From IMG/VR virus record IMGVR_UViG_3300005329_000366, positions 1-21,339 of that record: a DNA stretch of 21,339 bases; one strand, 5' to 3'. A program made the position numbers and the translations under genes. Below, one piece after another: positions 13,153-19,294 of this stretch. Origin of the DNA: a virus. The notes under the pieces are model-generated. The model did no database searches, was not told the DNA's origin, and saw only the letters and a list, made by a program, of their open reading frames with translations. How positions within the stretch are numbered: the stretch's first letter is position 1; the number at the start of each line of letters is the position of its first letter.

Positions 13153-13473
13153 CTAGGCGGCGGGCTGGAGTTCCGCGTCGTCGGCGTCAGCCGGCGTGGC
13201 CTTCTTGCGGCGGGCGAGGCGGGGCTCCGGGGGGCGGGAGTCGTGCTCCTGCTCCGGGCTGGGGGCCGCCTGCTTGCGCTGGGCGGCGAGCCAGGCGTCG
13301 AGGCTCTCAATGGGCCAGGCGAGTTTGCGGGCGATGGGGAAGCACTCGGGCGCCTTGCCCTGGTTCTTGTACGTGTAGAGCGTCTTGACGGTGAGGCCGA
13401 TGCGGTGGGCCGCTTCGGTGGTCCAGAGGCAGCCGGCGGGGGGTGGGGCGGGGTTCTTGGCGGGCGTGGGCAC
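13153..13473 (-). CDS. AlpA/MerR-like HTH protein, candidate excisionase
   Basis: A 106 aa protein. CLWTTEAAHRIGLTVKTLYT (15-34) followed by YKNQGKAPECFPIARKLAWP and IESLDAWLAAQ (to about 65) is the Xis/AlpA-type winged HTH (helix_turn_helix_17 family). These proteins bend att DNA for excision or act as small activators. A charged, disordered tail of about 40 residues follows. The GTG is preceded by GGAAGGAG five bases upstream; a longer upstream frame overlaps the next gene and is ignored. Location in the early operon beside the XRE gene supports an excisionase or early regulator role. Confidence 0.8.
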   Translation of the reverse strand: MPTPAKNPAPPPAGCLWTTEAAHRIGLTVKTLYTYKNQGKAPECFPIARKLAWPIESLDAWLAAQRKQAAPSPEQEHDSRPPEPRLARRKKATPADADDAELQPAA

Positions 13474-13498
13474 GTCCGCTCCTTCCTGTGGGGGTAGG

Positions 13499-13759
13499 TC
13501 AGGTGTCAGGGTGTCCCTGTTTCGGGGACGCGGGGGGCATGAAGAGCACCAGTACGGCGACACCGAGGGCCTCCGAGACGGCGTGGGCTTCGATGACGTC
13601 TAGGTTGTCGAGTTCGCCGGTGAGGATGCGCCCGATCTGAGAGCGGGACACACGGGCTTCTGCCGCAAGGGAGCGGACTGTGTGTGGGACTCCCCGACCT
13701 GGGGCTTCCATGATCTTTTTGAAGGTTTCCAGGTCTCTCAGGATGTAGCGCACGCTCAA
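13499..13759 (-). CDS. XRE-type HTH regulator (first gene of the minus-strand operon)
   Basis: An 86 aa Cro/CI-type protein. VRSLAAEARVSRSQIGRILT (28-47) is the HTH, followed by VIEAHAVSEALGVAVLVLFM, the usual hydrophobic C-terminal helix of short Streptomyces XRE proteins. Start choice: the TTG at 13759 has GGGGGA six bases upstream and gives the usual MxVRYILRD N-terminus. A GTG two codons later, or a TTG at 13792, are alternatives. It is transcribed from a TTGACA promoter whose spacer carries a GGGACGACT repeat, so it is probably autoregulated. Confidence 0.8.
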   Translation of the reverse strand: MSVRYILRDLETFKKIMEAPGRGVPHTVRSLAAEARVSRSQIGRILTGELDNLDVIEAHAVSEALGVAVLVLFMPPASPKQGHPDT

Positions 13760-13793
13760 TGGATTTCCCCCGATTTGCGAGGTGCCTTTCAAT

Positions 13794-13829
13794 GTCCTTG
13801 AGTTAAGTCCATCTGGGACGACTTGTCAA
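13794..13829 (-). promoter_or_regulatory. Sigma-70-type promoter of the early operon
   Basis: On the minus strand TTGACA (13829-13824), 17 bases, then TTAACT (13806-13801). Transcription would start near 13794, leaving a leader of about 35 bases to the GGGGGA/TTG start. The -35 is perfect consensus, rare in this GC-rich window. Confidence 0.7.
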
Positions 13830-13902
13830 CAGATTCGGGACGACTGGGGGCGGCTCTCGGCAAAGTTCTTGGCTGGATAGCATTGATCTGTGGACGATCT
13901 GT
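13815..13902. promoter_or_regulatory. Operator-like direct repeats in the immunity region
   Basis: GGGACGACT occurs at 13815-13823, inside the promoter spacer, and again at 13837-13845, 22 bases (two helical turns) apart. GATCTGT occurs at 13885-13891 and 13896-13902, 11 bases apart, on the side of the plus-strand regulator. They are probable binding sites for the two divergent regulators. Confidence 0.5.
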
Positions 13903-14004
13903 CCCGGATCCCCGATGGTTGTAGGGAATGACCTGGTACTTTTCCCGCGCGAACCGCTACCTACAGAGACAGTCGGTGTGACAGTGACGCGAGAGGACGA
14001 GGAC

Positions 14005-14433
14005 ATGACGGCAGCCGCCGCCAACCCGGAACGGAGCGCGACCGGCTCTGCAGAGCTTGGCGCCCTGTCACGACTCGTCCAGGACGCCAACGACGCCGGC
14101 ATCTCCTACCAGGCAATGGCCGACCGCGGACGAGAGCCGGACGGCAAGCAGTACCCCAAGCAGTGGTATCAGAAGCTCGTCAAGACGCCGCCGGTCGGTG
14201 CGCCGTCCGTCCCTCAGATGCACGCCATTTCTACTGCGACCGGCAAGACATTCAGGGCCGTACAGCTCGCTGTCGCGGAACAGTGGCTGCAGTACGAGGC
14301 GACGGAACTCAGCCGCCTCGACCCGGAGGTCCGTATCATCGTCGGGCATCTCGCGAACAAGACGCCGGACGAGCTGAGGCGCTGGCGTTACATGATCGAG
14401 GCCGATGAGAGGGCCCAACACGAGGGCGAATAG
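14005..14433 (+). CDS. Repressor-like HTH regulator, divergent from the early operon
   Basis: A 142 aa protein. Residues about 18-105 contain LGALSRLVQDANDAGISYQA, then YPKQWYQKLVKTPPVGAPSV, then PQMHAISTATGKTFRAVQLA, a Cro/CI-like arrangement seen in Streptomyces prophage regulators. The C-terminal 35 residues (LDPEVRIIVGHLANKTPDEL and onward) form helices probably used for dimerisation. The ATG at 14005 has GAGG eight bases upstream; GTG codons at 13978 and 13984 are alternatives. Its position between operator repeats and the integrase makes it the best candidate for the lysogeny regulator. Confidence 0.75.
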   Translation: MTAAAANPERSATGSAELGALSRLVQDANDAGISYQAMADRGREPDGKQYPKQWYQKLVKTPPVGAPSVPQMHAISTATGKTFRAVQLAVAEQWLQYEATELSRLDPEVRIIVGHLANKTPDELRRWRYMIEADERAQHEGE

Positions 14434-14478
14434 AGGAAGTTGACGGTCCGTCGGGCGCTCAGAACCCGAGATCGATCG

Positions 14479-14540
14479 CGATTGTCCGTATGTAGACATT
14501 TTCGCAACCGATTGTCGGCAACTCTCAGTAGACGTACTCT
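14479..14540 (+). promoter_or_regulatory. Promoter with CGATTGTCsG repeat upstream of the 14604 gene
   Basis: TTGTCG (14512-14517), 17 bases, then TACTCT (14535-14540) is a good -35/-10 pair. The -35 is embedded in CGATTGTCGG (14509-14518). A second copy, CGATTGTCCG, lies 30 bases upstream (14479-14488), suggesting a regulator site. Confidence 0.55.
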
Positions 14541-14603
14541 TCACCAACCGTGTACTTCTGGCCGTTATGGCTCGGAGTGCACCGTTGCACCTGGGGAGGA
14601 CGC

Positions 14604-15047
14604 ATGCTGCACGTTTCTTACGAGGCCCGCACCGACCTGCCGCCGGGCAGATTCGTCCAGATCAACGAGGACCACGGAAGCGTCGAGATACTGCTGGACC
14701 AGAACGCGCCCCTCGCGGACGTCGTCCGCCAGTTCAACATAGAGATCGACGGCATGGTGAGATCAGGGCGCTGGTTCCAGTGGTGGGACGAAGAGATCGT
14801 CTCCTGCAACACCCCAGGCAAGCCCCTGCGGATCGAATTCCTGCTGGAGAAGCGGGAGCACCTCGGGGTGGCCTTCGAGGAGCGCAAGGGAGACCTCAAG
14901 GCACTCGTCGACCCGGCGATCGACGTGGTCCGCTTCGCCGCCGTGATGAATCCCCTCACGGCGCAACACCTCTCTGGGGGACGCTGGTTCCAGCTGTACG
15001 GCGGCGAGATCCACGACGTGGCTCCGGAACCGATGAGCCAGGTCTGA
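14604..15047 (+). CDS. Conserved hypothetical protein next to the integrase
   Basis: A 147 aa protein with a two-fold internal look: GRWFQWWDEEIVS near 53-65 and GGRWFQLYGGEIHDV near 123-137 are similar Trp/Phe-containing beta segments. The rest is alpha/beta, with LRIEFLLEKREHLGVAFEER in the middle. The ATG is preceded by GGGGAGGA. It has its own promoter and ends 19 bases before the integrase, so the two are probably cotranscribed. Function unknown; a recombination or lysogeny accessory is possible. Confidence 0.75.
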   Translation: MLHVSYEARTDLPPGRFVQINEDHGSVEILLDQNAPLADVVRQFNIEIDGMVRSGRWFQWWDEEIVSCNTPGKPLRIEFLLEKREHLGVAFEERKGDLKALVDPAIDVVRFAAVMNPLTAQHLSGGRWFQLYGGEIHDVAPEPMSQV

Positions 15048-15066
15048 ACGAACAGAACGGGGAGCC

Positions 15067-16479
15067 ATGCCGGGCTACATCGAAGACAGGTGGCTCAAGA
15101 AGGGCCCGGACGGCAAGCGCAACGTGCGCACCAGCCTGTACGGCGTCGGCAAACGCTACAAGGTCGCAGGCATCCCCGGAGTGCGGGCCCGCTCCTTTCC
15201 CGACAGGCAGAAGAAGGCCGCCGAAGATTGGCTGGCTACAGCCCTGTCGGACAGCAACAAGGGCGAGTTCGTTGACCCGCGTGACGGCAACTTGCTGCTG
15301 CGCGAGTACGTCGAGAAGCACTGGTGGCCCTCTCGGACCGGCGACCCAGCCACGCTGGAGACCGTCAGCCGCAGGGTCCGCAACCAGATCCTCCCCTATC
15401 TCGGCTCCCTGCCGCTGCGTCAGATCAAGGTCGACACCCTCCGACAGTGGCTCAAGGAGCTTGAAGGCGTCATCTCGCCCGGCACCGCAGTCGTCGTGTG
15501 GGGCTACCTCAACAACATCCTCGACTGCGCCGTCGACGACGAACGCATCCGCAAGAACCCGTGCCGGGCCAAGACCATCAAGGCGCCCGTCAAGCCGCCC
15601 ACGAAGGCGCGCGCCTGGACCCGCGAACGGGTGGCCGCCGTGCAGGCCGCACTGCCCGCCGCGTATCAGGTCCTCGTCGACATCGGCGCCGGCGCCGGCC
15701 TGCGTCACGGCGAGGCCCTCGGCCTGTCCGAGGACGACGTCGACTTCGAGGCCGGCGTCATCCATGTGCGCCGCCAGGTCCGCAGCGTCAACGGGAAGCC
15801 GGTGTTCTCACTGCCCAAGGGGAACAAGACACGCGTAGTGCCGCTGTCCGACTACCTTGCCGCGCGCATCCGGGAGCACATCGCCGCTTTCTCCCCGACT
15901 GCGGTGACGCTGCCGTGGAAAGACCCGCGCCCGCCGACGACCAAGGTGGAGGCGAAGGAGCGGGCTCCGCAGACGCACCGGCTGCTGGTGGCCAACAGCA
16001 ACAAGGCGGCGGTGCGGGCGAACATGTGGAACGAGAACTACTGGAAGCGGGCGCTGGCCACAGCGGGCGTCATCCCCCAGCCGGAGAAGGTGGTCCGCAA
16101 GGACGGGCGCGGGACTCGCCTCGTCTACCAGGCCGCGCACGAGCACGGCTTTCACTGCCTGCGCCACACGTATGCGAGCGTGCAGCTGGACTCGCGGGAG
16201 AATCCCGTGGCAGTCTCGAAGTGGCTCGGCCACGCCGATGCGGCGATCACGCTCAGGGTGTACGGACACTTCCTGCCCGATGCGGACGGCCGGGGCCGGC
16301 AGGCGATGGACGCCTGGTTCGCTTCCTCCCCACCTGTTTCTGCGTCATCCTCCCTGGACGCTCCCTGCGACGAGATCGCCGAAGGGGAGGCGCCGGATTC
16401 GGGGCGGTTGCGGGCCGTCGAGGGCGACTCCGACGAGACCTCTGAAAGCGGCCCTGACCTGGGCGAAGATGTGGCGTAG
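15067..16479 (+). CDS. int: Tyrosine site-specific recombinase (integrase)
   Basis: A 470 aa tyrosine recombinase that would integrate and excise the element. The N-terminal arm-binding region (1-60) and the SAM-like core-binding domain (about 75-170) precede the catalytic domain. Catalytic residues visible are R213 in GLRHGEAL, the beta-hairpin lysine K251 or K254 (PKGNKTR), H363-x-x-R366 in HCLRHTYA, H389 in WLGHA and Y399 in RVYGHF. A roughly 60-residue acidic C-terminal extension is longer than usual. The ATG has GGGGAG just upstream. Gene and protein are intact. Confidence 0.95.
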   Translation: MPGYIEDRWLKKGPDGKRNVRTSLYGVGKRYKVAGIPGVRARSFPDRQKKAAEDWLATALSDSNKGEFVDPRDGNLLLREYVEKHWWPSRTGDPATLETVSRRVRNQILPYLGSLPLRQIKVDTLRQWLKELEGVISPGTAVVVWGYLNNILDCAVDDERIRKNPCRAKTIKAPVKPPTKARAWTRERVAAVQAALPAAYQVLVDIGAGAGLRHGEALGLSEDDVDFEAGVIHVRRQVRSVNGKPVFSLPKGNKTRVVPLSDYLAARIREHIAAFSPTAVTLPWKDPRPPTTKVEAKERAPQTHRLLVANSNKAAVRANMWNENYWKRALATAGVIPQPEKVVRKDGRGTRLVYQAAHEHGFHCLRHTYASVQLDSRENPVAVSKWLGHADAAITLRVYGHFLPDADGRGRQAMDAWFASSPPVSASSSLDAPCDEIAEGEAPDSGRLRAVEGDSDETSESGPDLGEDVA

Positions 16480-16750
16480 GGTCGGCTGCGAACTGCCTCA
16501 GCTCTTCTGCCAGATAGAGCCAGACAACGGCCCGGTACCGGTTGAGATAGAACTTGACGGTGGCAGGCGGATGCCTGCGGCGTTCCTTCGGGATGATCGC
16601 TCCACGCCTCTGACCTGCATCCCATCGGCGCCCATGACATCCCATGGGATCTCTTGACTTGAGTTCCTGACGCCCCCTGTCACCTCCCTGAGGCTCCAGA
16701 CTCCCCACAGGCTCCCTGGGAAATGACAGCTAGATGGCTGATGGGACGGC
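16480..16750. other. Gap downstream of integrase with weak hairpin and palindrome
   Basis: 271 bases without a convincing gene. It contains a 6-bp hairpin, GCAGGC / GCCTGC (16563-16578), a possible weak integrase terminator, and the 12-bp palindrome ATCCCATGGGAT (16639-16650). An attP core is often found here in actinophages, but no repeated core is seen within the window, so this remains a location guess. Confidence 0.35.
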
Positions 16751-16990
16751 CTATCCCAGTACCCTGCCGAGGTGTCCCGGCTCGTAGTCGCTCCCCGAGC
16801 GCGCAGCCTCCTCGCGCCTTATATCTTCCATCGTGATCACGCAGTCCTCGCAGGCGCGGACCTCGCGTTCGCCGTCTTCGCGCGGATGGATGACGCCGAC
16901 GACAGCCGTGGGGACACTCCCCTTGCCGGGGTGCCGGAAGCAGATGGCGGGCCACCACGTGTAGAGGTCGAGGATTTGCTGGCGGTCCAT
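16751..16990 (-). CDS. Small Cys/His protein
   Basis: A 79 aa protein. C17-x2-H20 (ICFRH) and C47-x2-C50 (ACEDC) could form one zinc site, within a sequence with TWWPAICFRHPGKGSVPTAV and VGVIHPREDGEREVR. The C-terminus is charged. The ATG is preceded by GGGAGA; longer upstream frames lack a Shine-Dalgarno. A LexA-type box lies about 100 bases upstream. Family not recognised; it resembles small actinophage proteins. Confidence 0.7.
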   Translation of the reverse strand: MDRQQILDLYTWWPAICFRHPGKGSVPTAVVGVIHPREDGEREVRACEDCVITMEDIRREEAARSGSDYEPGHLGRVLG

Positions 16991-17092
16991 GCGCTGTCTC
17001 CCATTGGTAGGCCGGCGATGGTGGGGGGCGTGGATCTGGTGCCCGTTGTGTGTAACTGAACGCACTTCTCTGGGGTTGTTCACCCTTTCGAG

Positions 17093-17106
17093 CGAACACC
17101 TGTTCG
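17093..17106. promoter_or_regulatory. LexA (SOS) box candidate
   Basis: CGAACACCTGTTCG is a perfect match to the core CGAAC-N4-GTTCG of Gram-positive/actinobacterial LexA boxes. It lies about 100 bases upstream of the minus gene at 16990 and 214 bases upstream of the plus XRE gene. It is the only such match I found. Confidence 0.55.
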
Positions 17107-17254
17107 GTTACGGACACTACCTGCCGCCCTGCGGCATATGCCAGTCCGCAGGGCTGCCAGTGGGGGGTTGGCAGTGCTAGTGCACGGAGCTGTGTAGGGC
17201 TCCGCATGTTCTACGGCGGCGGGCGGCTCGTCCGTCGCGCGACTTTCACGAATC

Positions 17255-17300
17255 CATGATCACAGAAAGCGTGCTGTCACCACGCTGACATGTGATCATG
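17255..17300. promoter_or_regulatory. Long hyphenated dyad upstream of the 17320 XRE gene
   Basis: CATGATCACA (17255-17264) and TGTGATCATG (17291-17300) are perfect 10-bp inverted arms, each containing TGATCA. Between them AGCGTG (17268-17273) and CACGCT (17281-17286) make an inner 6-bp stem. It ends 20 bases before the XRE start, so it is a likely paired operator for that regulator. Confidence 0.6.
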
Positions 17301-17319
17301 AGGCTCCGAGCGTTGTCGA

Positions 17320-17565
17320 GTGCCAAATGACCTGCCCAGCAGCGACGACGAGTGGCTTCGACGGGAGCGCCAACGCATCGGCAGGTGCATCCGTCTCGCC
17401 CGCGAAGACCACGACCTCACACAGGAAAAGGTGGTCTTAGCGGTTCCGATGAACCGGCGCCATTACCAGGACATCGAGGCCGGCGAGGCGAACCCGACGC
17501 TCAATCTCCTGCTGCGGATCGCCCGCGTCATCGGTGTGTCGCTCGCCGACCTCCTCGGTCGCTGA
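17320..17565 (+). CDS. XRE-family HTH regulator
   Basis: An 81 aa protein comprising a single Cro/CI HTH domain. IGRCIRLAREDHDLTQEKVV (20-39), NRRHYQDIEAGEANPTLNLL (45-64) and IARVIGVSLADLL (67-79) give the full five-helix pattern, including the conserved E-x-G-x-x-N-P-T turn. The GTG start at 17320 has no clear Shine-Dalgarno, so the gene may be leaderless or start slightly later. The long TGATCA dyad lies directly upstream and suggests autoregulation. It ends before a hairpin. Confidence 0.85.
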   Translation: MPNDLPSSDDEWLRRERQRIGRCIRLAREDHDLTQEKVVLAVPMNRRHYQDIEAGEANPTLNLLLRIARVIGVSLADLLGR

Positions 17566-17573
17566 TATCTGGT

Positions 17574-17598
17574 GCGCGGCTACGGTTCCGAACCGCGC
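17574..17598 (+). terminator. Hairpin after the XRE gene
   Basis: GCGCGG / CCGCGC arms (17574-17579, 17593-17598) enclose a second small dyad, CGGTTCCGAACCG, nine bases after the XRE stop. A short T-containing tail, GGCTTGATTT, follows. Plausible terminator. The rest of the gap to 17766 is relatively AT-rich and shows no gene. Confidence 0.5.
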
Positions 17599-17736
17599 GG
17601 CTTGATTTAGATTCAACGACAGGTGCTCGTCCAAGTGACGGCGCTTTCTGCATATATCTACGTGGATCCTGTGTGCCCACTGTGAAGTTCTCGCCGCACG
17701 TCATCCGTTGGCCAAACGTTCCGCCCGGTAACCCGT

Positions 17737-17764
17737 CCCGCCGCACCGTCCACGACGGGGCGGG
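17737..17764 (-). terminator. Bulged hairpin downstream of the 17767 gene
   Basis: CCCGCC / GGCGGG outer stem and CCGTC / GACGG inner stem with a 3-base bulge and CAC loop, just after the stop of the minus-strand Cys protein. GC-rich, with no T-tract. Confidence 0.5.
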
Positions 17765-17766
17765 CG

Positions 17767-18012
17767 CTACGTCGTCCCGCGGTTGTACCGCCGCAGCGCC
17801 TCACTGTCGGCCTTCTGGTAGGCGTCGTACAGCTCGTCGCCCTCGGCGCAGCGTTCGCAGTCGATGTCCCGGCAGCGCTTGCAGTGGAGGGCGTGGCGAG
17901 CCCACTTGCCGTAGGCCTCTTGTGGCGGGGCGAGGTGGGCGCCGGAGGCTATGAGGCCGGATGGCGGCAGGCCGCTTTCGTACTCGGCGGGCGGGTCTCT
18001 ACGCTCGTCCAT
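17767..18012 (-). CDS. Small Cys-rich protein
   Basis: An 81 aa protein. HCKRCRDIDCERC (43-55) provides H43, C44, C47, C52 and C55, a likely zinc-binding knuckle of the C-x2-C-x4-C-x2-C type. A helical tail (EGDELYDAYQKADSEALRRY) follows. The ATG has TGGAG eight bases upstream. Similar HCxxCxxxxCxxC mini-proteins are frequent in Streptomyces accessory regions; function unknown. Confidence 0.7.
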   Translation of the reverse strand: MDERRDPPAEYESGLPPSGLIASGAHLAPPQEAYGKWARHALHCKRCRDIDCERCAEGDELYDAYQKADSEALRRYNRGTT

Positions 18013-18039
18013 GGCGGCGCTCCAGCGGTGTCGTCCACG

Positions 18040-18076
18040 CCCCCGGGCCGGTCACACGGCCGCGGGGGTCTTTCTG
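18040..18076 (+). terminator. T-tailed hairpin in a divergent promoter region
   Basis: CCCCCG-GGCCG pairs with CGGCC-g-CGGGGG (11 bp with one bulge, 6-base loop), followed by TCTTTCT on the plus strand. It looks like an intrinsic terminator but lies upstream of both divergent genes, so it may block read-through into the GntR gene. Confidence 0.5.
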
Positions 18077-18100
18077 TGAATTTGCACGATACCCCTGCGG

Positions 18101-18127
18101 GATAGGCGGTATAGGTCGTATAGGTCG
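18101..18127 (+). promoter_or_regulatory. Three tandem 9-bp repeats upstream of the GntR gene
   Basis: GATAGGCGG, TATAGGTCG and TATAGGTCG follow one another without gaps, 44 bases upstream of the GntR start. Tandem 9-mers place sites slightly less than one helical turn apart, which suggests cooperative regulator binding. A TAGCGT -10-like box at 18158-18163 would start transcription at the ATG (leaderless). Confidence 0.55.
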
Positions 18128-18170
18128 ACTCGTCTCGCGTGTCGGGCTAGGCCCACCTAGCGTCTGGATC

Positions 18171-18419
18171 ATGAGATGGGAGCCGGAGATTCCGAGATGG
18201 CGGCAGGTGTACGCCGTGATGTCCGAGCGGATCGTCGACGGAACCTACGAGCCCGGCGGGCGGCTCCCCTCCGCGATGGCGATCTGCGGCGAGTTCGAGA
18301 TCTCGCAGGTGACCGCGAAGCGCGTACTGAAGGAGCTGCGTCAGGCGGGGCTCGCCGAGATGCAGCCGGGCATTGGGACCTTCGTCACCGAGCTGCCCCA
18401 GCCGCCCACCGAGGGCTGA
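18171..18419 (+). CDS. GntR-family regulator, DNA-binding domain only
   Basis: An 82 aa winged-helix protein. YAVMSERIVDGTYEPGGRLP (14-33), then SAMAICGEFEISQVTAKRVL (34-53) and LRQAGLAEMQPGIGTFV (56-72) are the canonical GntR N-terminal domain, but no effector-binding domain follows. Such short GntR proteins are common in Streptomyces plasmids, ICEs and phages as repressors of element functions. The ATG has no Shine-Dalgarno, and the TAGCGT box sits seven bases before it. Tandem repeats upstream are likely binding sites. Confidence 0.88.
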   Translation: MRWEPEIPRWRQVYAVMSERIVDGTYEPGGRLPSAMAICGEFEISQVTAKRVLKELRQAGLAEMQPGIGTFVTELPQPPTEG

Positions 18420-18427
18420 CATGCCGA

Positions 18428-18449
18428 AGCCCCGCACGATGACGGGGCT
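18428..18449. terminator. Bidirectional hairpin between convergent genes
   Basis: AGCCCCG / CGGGGCT, 7 bp with an 8-base loop, between the GntR stop (18419) and the minus gene ending at 18472. Confidence 0.65.
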
Positions 18450-18471
18450 CCAGATTGGGGCGAAGTACGGG

Positions 18472-18750
18472 TCAGTCGGTTGGGATCTCGTAGCCGACGG
18501 CAAAGGCGGTCTTCTGGGCTGCCTGGACGTCGAAGCACGGGAACGGGTCCTGGTCGCGGAAACAGTGCCCGGTCTCATCCGGGCCGTGCAGGGTCGCGGT
18601 GTCCACGAGCCACGTGCACAGCTCGCCGGAAAGCCAGTCGCCGCGCTCCCGCAGGACCCGCGCGGCGGCCAGCAACTCGTCGCGCGGACTGGTCGGCCCG
18701 ATGTTGGCGGACGGCGCGGCGTACAGGGCTTCCAGGTCGCTCACCGTCAC
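18472..18750 (-). CDS. Hypothetical protein
   Basis: A 92 aa protein from the GTG at 18750. A GTG two codons later has better spacing from GAGGGAGG. The helical N-terminus (PRDELLAAARVLRERGDWLS) is followed by a Cys/His-containing part (LHGPDETGHCFRDQDPFPCF). The 18750 GTG overlaps the upstream stop (GTGA). Family not recognised; the gene is the last of a coupled three-gene minus unit ending at the 18428 hairpin. Confidence 0.65.
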   Translation of the reverse strand: MTVSDLEALYAAPSANIGPTSPRDELLAAARVLRERGDWLSGELCTWLVDTATLHGPDETGHCFRDQDPFPCFDVQAAQKTAFAVGYEIPTD

Positions 18751-18956
18751 GCCTCCCTCTGAATGTCGCGCTCGCGTTCTTCCGCCTCAGGGTCGCGCTC
18801 TTCCAACGGCAGCTCCGAGAGCGGCAGCGCGGCAGATGGGCAGTACGAGAGACCGCACGTCCAGTCCATCCCCCTGGCGCAGCGGCAGGCGTGGCAGGTG
18901 ACGCACAGTTCGACGTGGCAGGTGGAGCAGACGTCGGGCTGCTGCTGGGTGGCCAT
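18747..18956 (-). CDS. Cys-rich zinc-finger-like mini-protein
   Basis: A 69 aa protein with eight cysteines in the first 39 residues (C10, C13, C18, C21, C24, C26, C34, C39) plus H14 and H22, enough for two interleaved zinc sites. The acidic, Glu-rich C-terminal tail (ELPLEERDPEAEERERDI) is helical. The ATG overlaps the upstream HTH gene stop (TGATG). Function unknown; it may be a protein-binding adaptor of the neighbouring regulator. Confidence 0.7.
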   Translation of the reverse strand: MATQQQPDVCSTCHVELCVTCHACRCARGMDWTCGLSYCPSAALPLSELPLEERDPEAEERERDIQREA

Positions 18957-19267
18957 CAGACTTCGTCCTCGCTCTCGCGTTCGGCGACGTACTCGCGGCA
19001 GTCCTCGCAGCCGCACAGGGCGCTTCCGAGGTACGTGTCGTTGACGTTGACGTACTCGACTGCCCGGCATTCGAGTGGGGCGACGGTCCGTTCCTTCCCA
19101 TGCAGCAGCCAGTCGACGGTAACCCCGCTCGCCTCGGCGATGAGCGCGTACTCCAGGCTGGTCGGCAGGCGGCGCCCCTCAAAGATCTCGCCCATGCGCG
19201 TTGGGGAGATGTCGGCAACGGTGATGCCGACAAGTGCGGTTCGGATCCTGTTGAGCCGCTCAGTCAT
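18956..19267 (-). CDS. XRE-like HTH regulator with C-terminal Cys motif
   Basis: A 103 aa protein. ITVADISPTRMGEIFEGRRL, then YALIAEASGVTVDWLLHG (40-57), gives a recognisable but short Cro/CI-type HTH. The C-terminal half carries C67 and CGCEDC (85-90), a probable metal site. The ATG has AAGGAAGG upstream. It heads the three-gene unit with the Cys-rich mini-protein, so the two may share a metal-dependent role. Confidence 0.75.
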   Translation of the reverse strand: MTERLNRIRTALVGITVADISPTRMGEIFEGRRLPTSLEYALIAEASGVTVDWLLHGKERTVAPLECRAVEYVNVNDTYLGSALCGCEDCREYVAERESEDEV

Positions 19268-19294
19268 GGAGCCTTCCTTTCGCTCTCGGCGTGG

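Larger units (their letters stand above)
16991..17319. promoter_or_regulatory. Dyad-rich intergenic region between divergent genes
   Basis: 329 bases without a gene. Inverted repeats occur in succession: GTAACTGAAC/GTTCGGTTAC (17052-17061 and 17102-17111, one mismatch), GCCCTGCGG/CCGCAGGGC (17126-17134 and 17146-17154, perfect), CTGCCA/TGGCAG (17154-17174) and CGGAGC/GCTCCG (17185-17204), plus the two sites annotated separately. It must hold promoters for the 16751 and 17320 genes. I could not assign clean -35/-10 boxes. Confidence 0.5.

Noticed and set aside
15498-16445. 315-codon plus-strand frame inside the integrase
   Set aside because: Out-of-frame shadow rich in Arg/Gly; the integrase has all catalytic residues.
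16253-16708. Minus-strand frame overlapping the integrase end, first suspected as a transposase remnant
   Set aside because: No recognisable motif, overlaps the integrase by more than 200 bases, no convincing Shine-Dalgarno.
16480-17319. tRNA gene or tRNA-derived attachment site near int
   Set aside because: No cloverleaf with a T-arm GGTTCGA-type sequence could be assembled by eye.
17437-17746. Two minus-strand frames between the XRE gene and the 17767 gene
   Set aside because: Largely antisense to the XRE gene or Arg-rich noise; no start signals.
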